In this document: positions 22,493-23,079 of the stretch, one piece after another
How the letters are laid out: each line of letters opens with the position of its first letter
How positions within the stretch are numbered: the first letter of the stretch is position 1
NCBI GenBank assembly: GCA_018830415.1
Contig: JAHJSJ010000111.1
Span: 1-23,079 of the forward strand
DNA from: Alphaproteobacteria bacterium
GTDB lineage: Bacteria > Pseudomonadota > Alphaproteobacteria > Sphingomonadales > Sphingomonadaceae
Direction of reading: 5' to 3'
DNA: 23,079 nucleotides
Position numbers and translations under genes: made by a program
The notes under the pieces: generated by a model
Database searches by the model: none
What the model was told of the DNA's origin: nothing
Seen by the model: the letters and a program-made list of their open reading frames with translations, nothing else

Positions 22493-22520
22493 GATATAAT
22501 TATGATATCATATTTATATC
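22493..22520. promoter_or_regulatory. 28-bp AT-rich palindrome upstream of the SPFH operon
   Basis: The stretch from GATATAA (22493-22499) to TTATATC (22514-22520) is an inverted repeat in which 13 of 14 base pairs match. Only 22500/22513 break the symmetry, and the centre TATGATATCATA (22501-22512) is perfect. It contains TATAAT on the plus strand (22495-22500) and TATAAA on the minus strand. It lies 17 bases upstream of the SPFH ATG in otherwise GC-rich DNA, so it should overlap the promoter or operator. Confidence 0.65.
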
Positions 22521-22697
22521 AGGATGCGCGGCGGTCAAGCGGATTCGGCCGGGCTGGTGATCAGCAGGGCACTGGCCAGCACTTGCCCACCGGGCCGTTG
22601 CGGCAGTGCAGGTTCTCGGCCATGCTCAAGCGCGCGCGCCCCTCCCGGCCTATGTCAAGCGGCTGCGGGCGGGCATCCGGGTGAGAGGGGAATGGCA

Positions 22698-23079
22698 ATG
22701 CGGATATTTGTGACGGGCGGCAGCGGCTATCTTGGTCGAAACCTGATCCGGCGGCTGGTTGCCGATGGGCATGACGTGGTGGCGCTGGCCCGCAGTGATG
22801 CTTCGGCGCAGGCGGTGGAAATGCTGGGGGCAAAGCCAGCGCGCGGCGATATTCTCGATCGCCAAAGCCTCGTCACCGGGATGGCGGGCTGCGCCGGGCT
22901 GGTTCACGCGGCGGCTGACACCGGCCATGCGATCCACGAACCCGATCAACACGCCACCAACCTTAACGGCACGCGCAATGTCTTCACCGCCGCGCGTGAG
23001 GCAGGCATTGGCCGCGCGGTGCACATCAGCACCGAAGCGGTCTTGCTGTCGGGCAAGCCGTTGGTGGATGCGACCGAAG
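22698..23079 (+). CDS. NAD-dependent epimerase/dehydratase family protein, 5' part
   Basis: An extended short-chain dehydrogenase/reductase that runs off the right edge; 127 codons are seen. The Rossmann nucleotide-binding motif TGGSGYLG (residues 6-13) opens the protein. GDILDR, LVHAAADTG and the NLNGTRNVFTAAREAG segment follow, and VHISTEAVL is the strand before the expected, unseen YxxxK. I chose the ATG at 22698 because GAGGGG lies about seven bases upstream; an ATG at 22692 is too close to it. The substrate (sugar nucleotide, sterol or other) is not determinable. It is divergent from the SPFH gene. Confidence 0.88.
   Translation, partial: MRIFVTGGSGYLGRNLIRRLVADGHDVVALARSDASAQAVEMLGAKPARGDILDRQSLVTGMAGCAGLVHAAADTGHAIHEPDQHATNLNGTRNVFTAAREAGIGRAVHISTEAVLLSGKPLVDATE

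Overview
The window looks like chromosomal DNA of an aerobic, GC-rich alphaproteobacterium, most likely a sphingomonad and perhaps Erythrobacteraceae. The basis is the protein sequences (short SecE, L11/L1, large TonB-dependent receptors, an FMO/Baeyer-Villiger monooxygenase beside acyl-CoA enzymes), codon use strongly biased to G/C, and palindromic intergenic repeats. The family assignment is inference. No rRNA, tRNA, CRISPR array or insertion sequence was recognised.

Layout. Bases 1-2006 hold the 3' part of an anaerobic ribonucleotide reductase gene (nrdD) and its radical-SAM activase (nrdG). A 49-residue ORF with a good ribosome-binding site and its own terminator follows (2217-2425). Next come secE and nusG (2541-3370). 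About 2.3 kb then separates nusG from rplK-rplA (5674-6802). That gap holds a small zinc-ribbon-like gene, an unrecognised 311-residue ORF of clearly lower GC content, and palindromic repeats. rplKA ends in a strong terminator; rplJL does not follow.

From 6994 to 14314: a CinA-type molybdopterin-binding-domain gene and a Baeyer-Villiger-type flavin monooxygenase on the minus strand, then two TonB-dependent receptors on the plus strand. From 14504 to 21268 lies a lipid/acyl-CoA and aromatic catabolism block. It contains an acyl-CoA dehydrogenase and a crotonase (minus), a divergent thiolase overlapping a thiolase-like protein that lacks the usual nucleophilic cysteine, and 4-hydroxyphenylpyruvate dioxygenase overlapping a VOC-family protein. 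The right end holds an SPFH/band-7 membrane protein with a ribbon-helix-helix protein (minus) and the start of an NAD-dependent epimerase (plus).

The most interesting non-coding signals are four. (1) A roughly 100-nt structured module occurs twice, directly after the stops of nusG and of the acyl-CoA dehydrogenase; its hairpin stems differ by compensating changes while the loop and flanking sequence are kept. (2) Related GTTTCA-containing palindromes lie upstream of the acyl-CoA dehydrogenase, crotonase/thiolase and hpd genes; the first also matches the ParB site parS at 15 of 16 positions. (3) A 28-bp near-perfect AT-rich palindrome sits upstream of the SPFH/ribbon-helix-helix pair. (4) Two different REP-like inverted repeats are present. 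No complete new biological system can be claimed from sequence alone; these regulatory and structural elements are the best leads.
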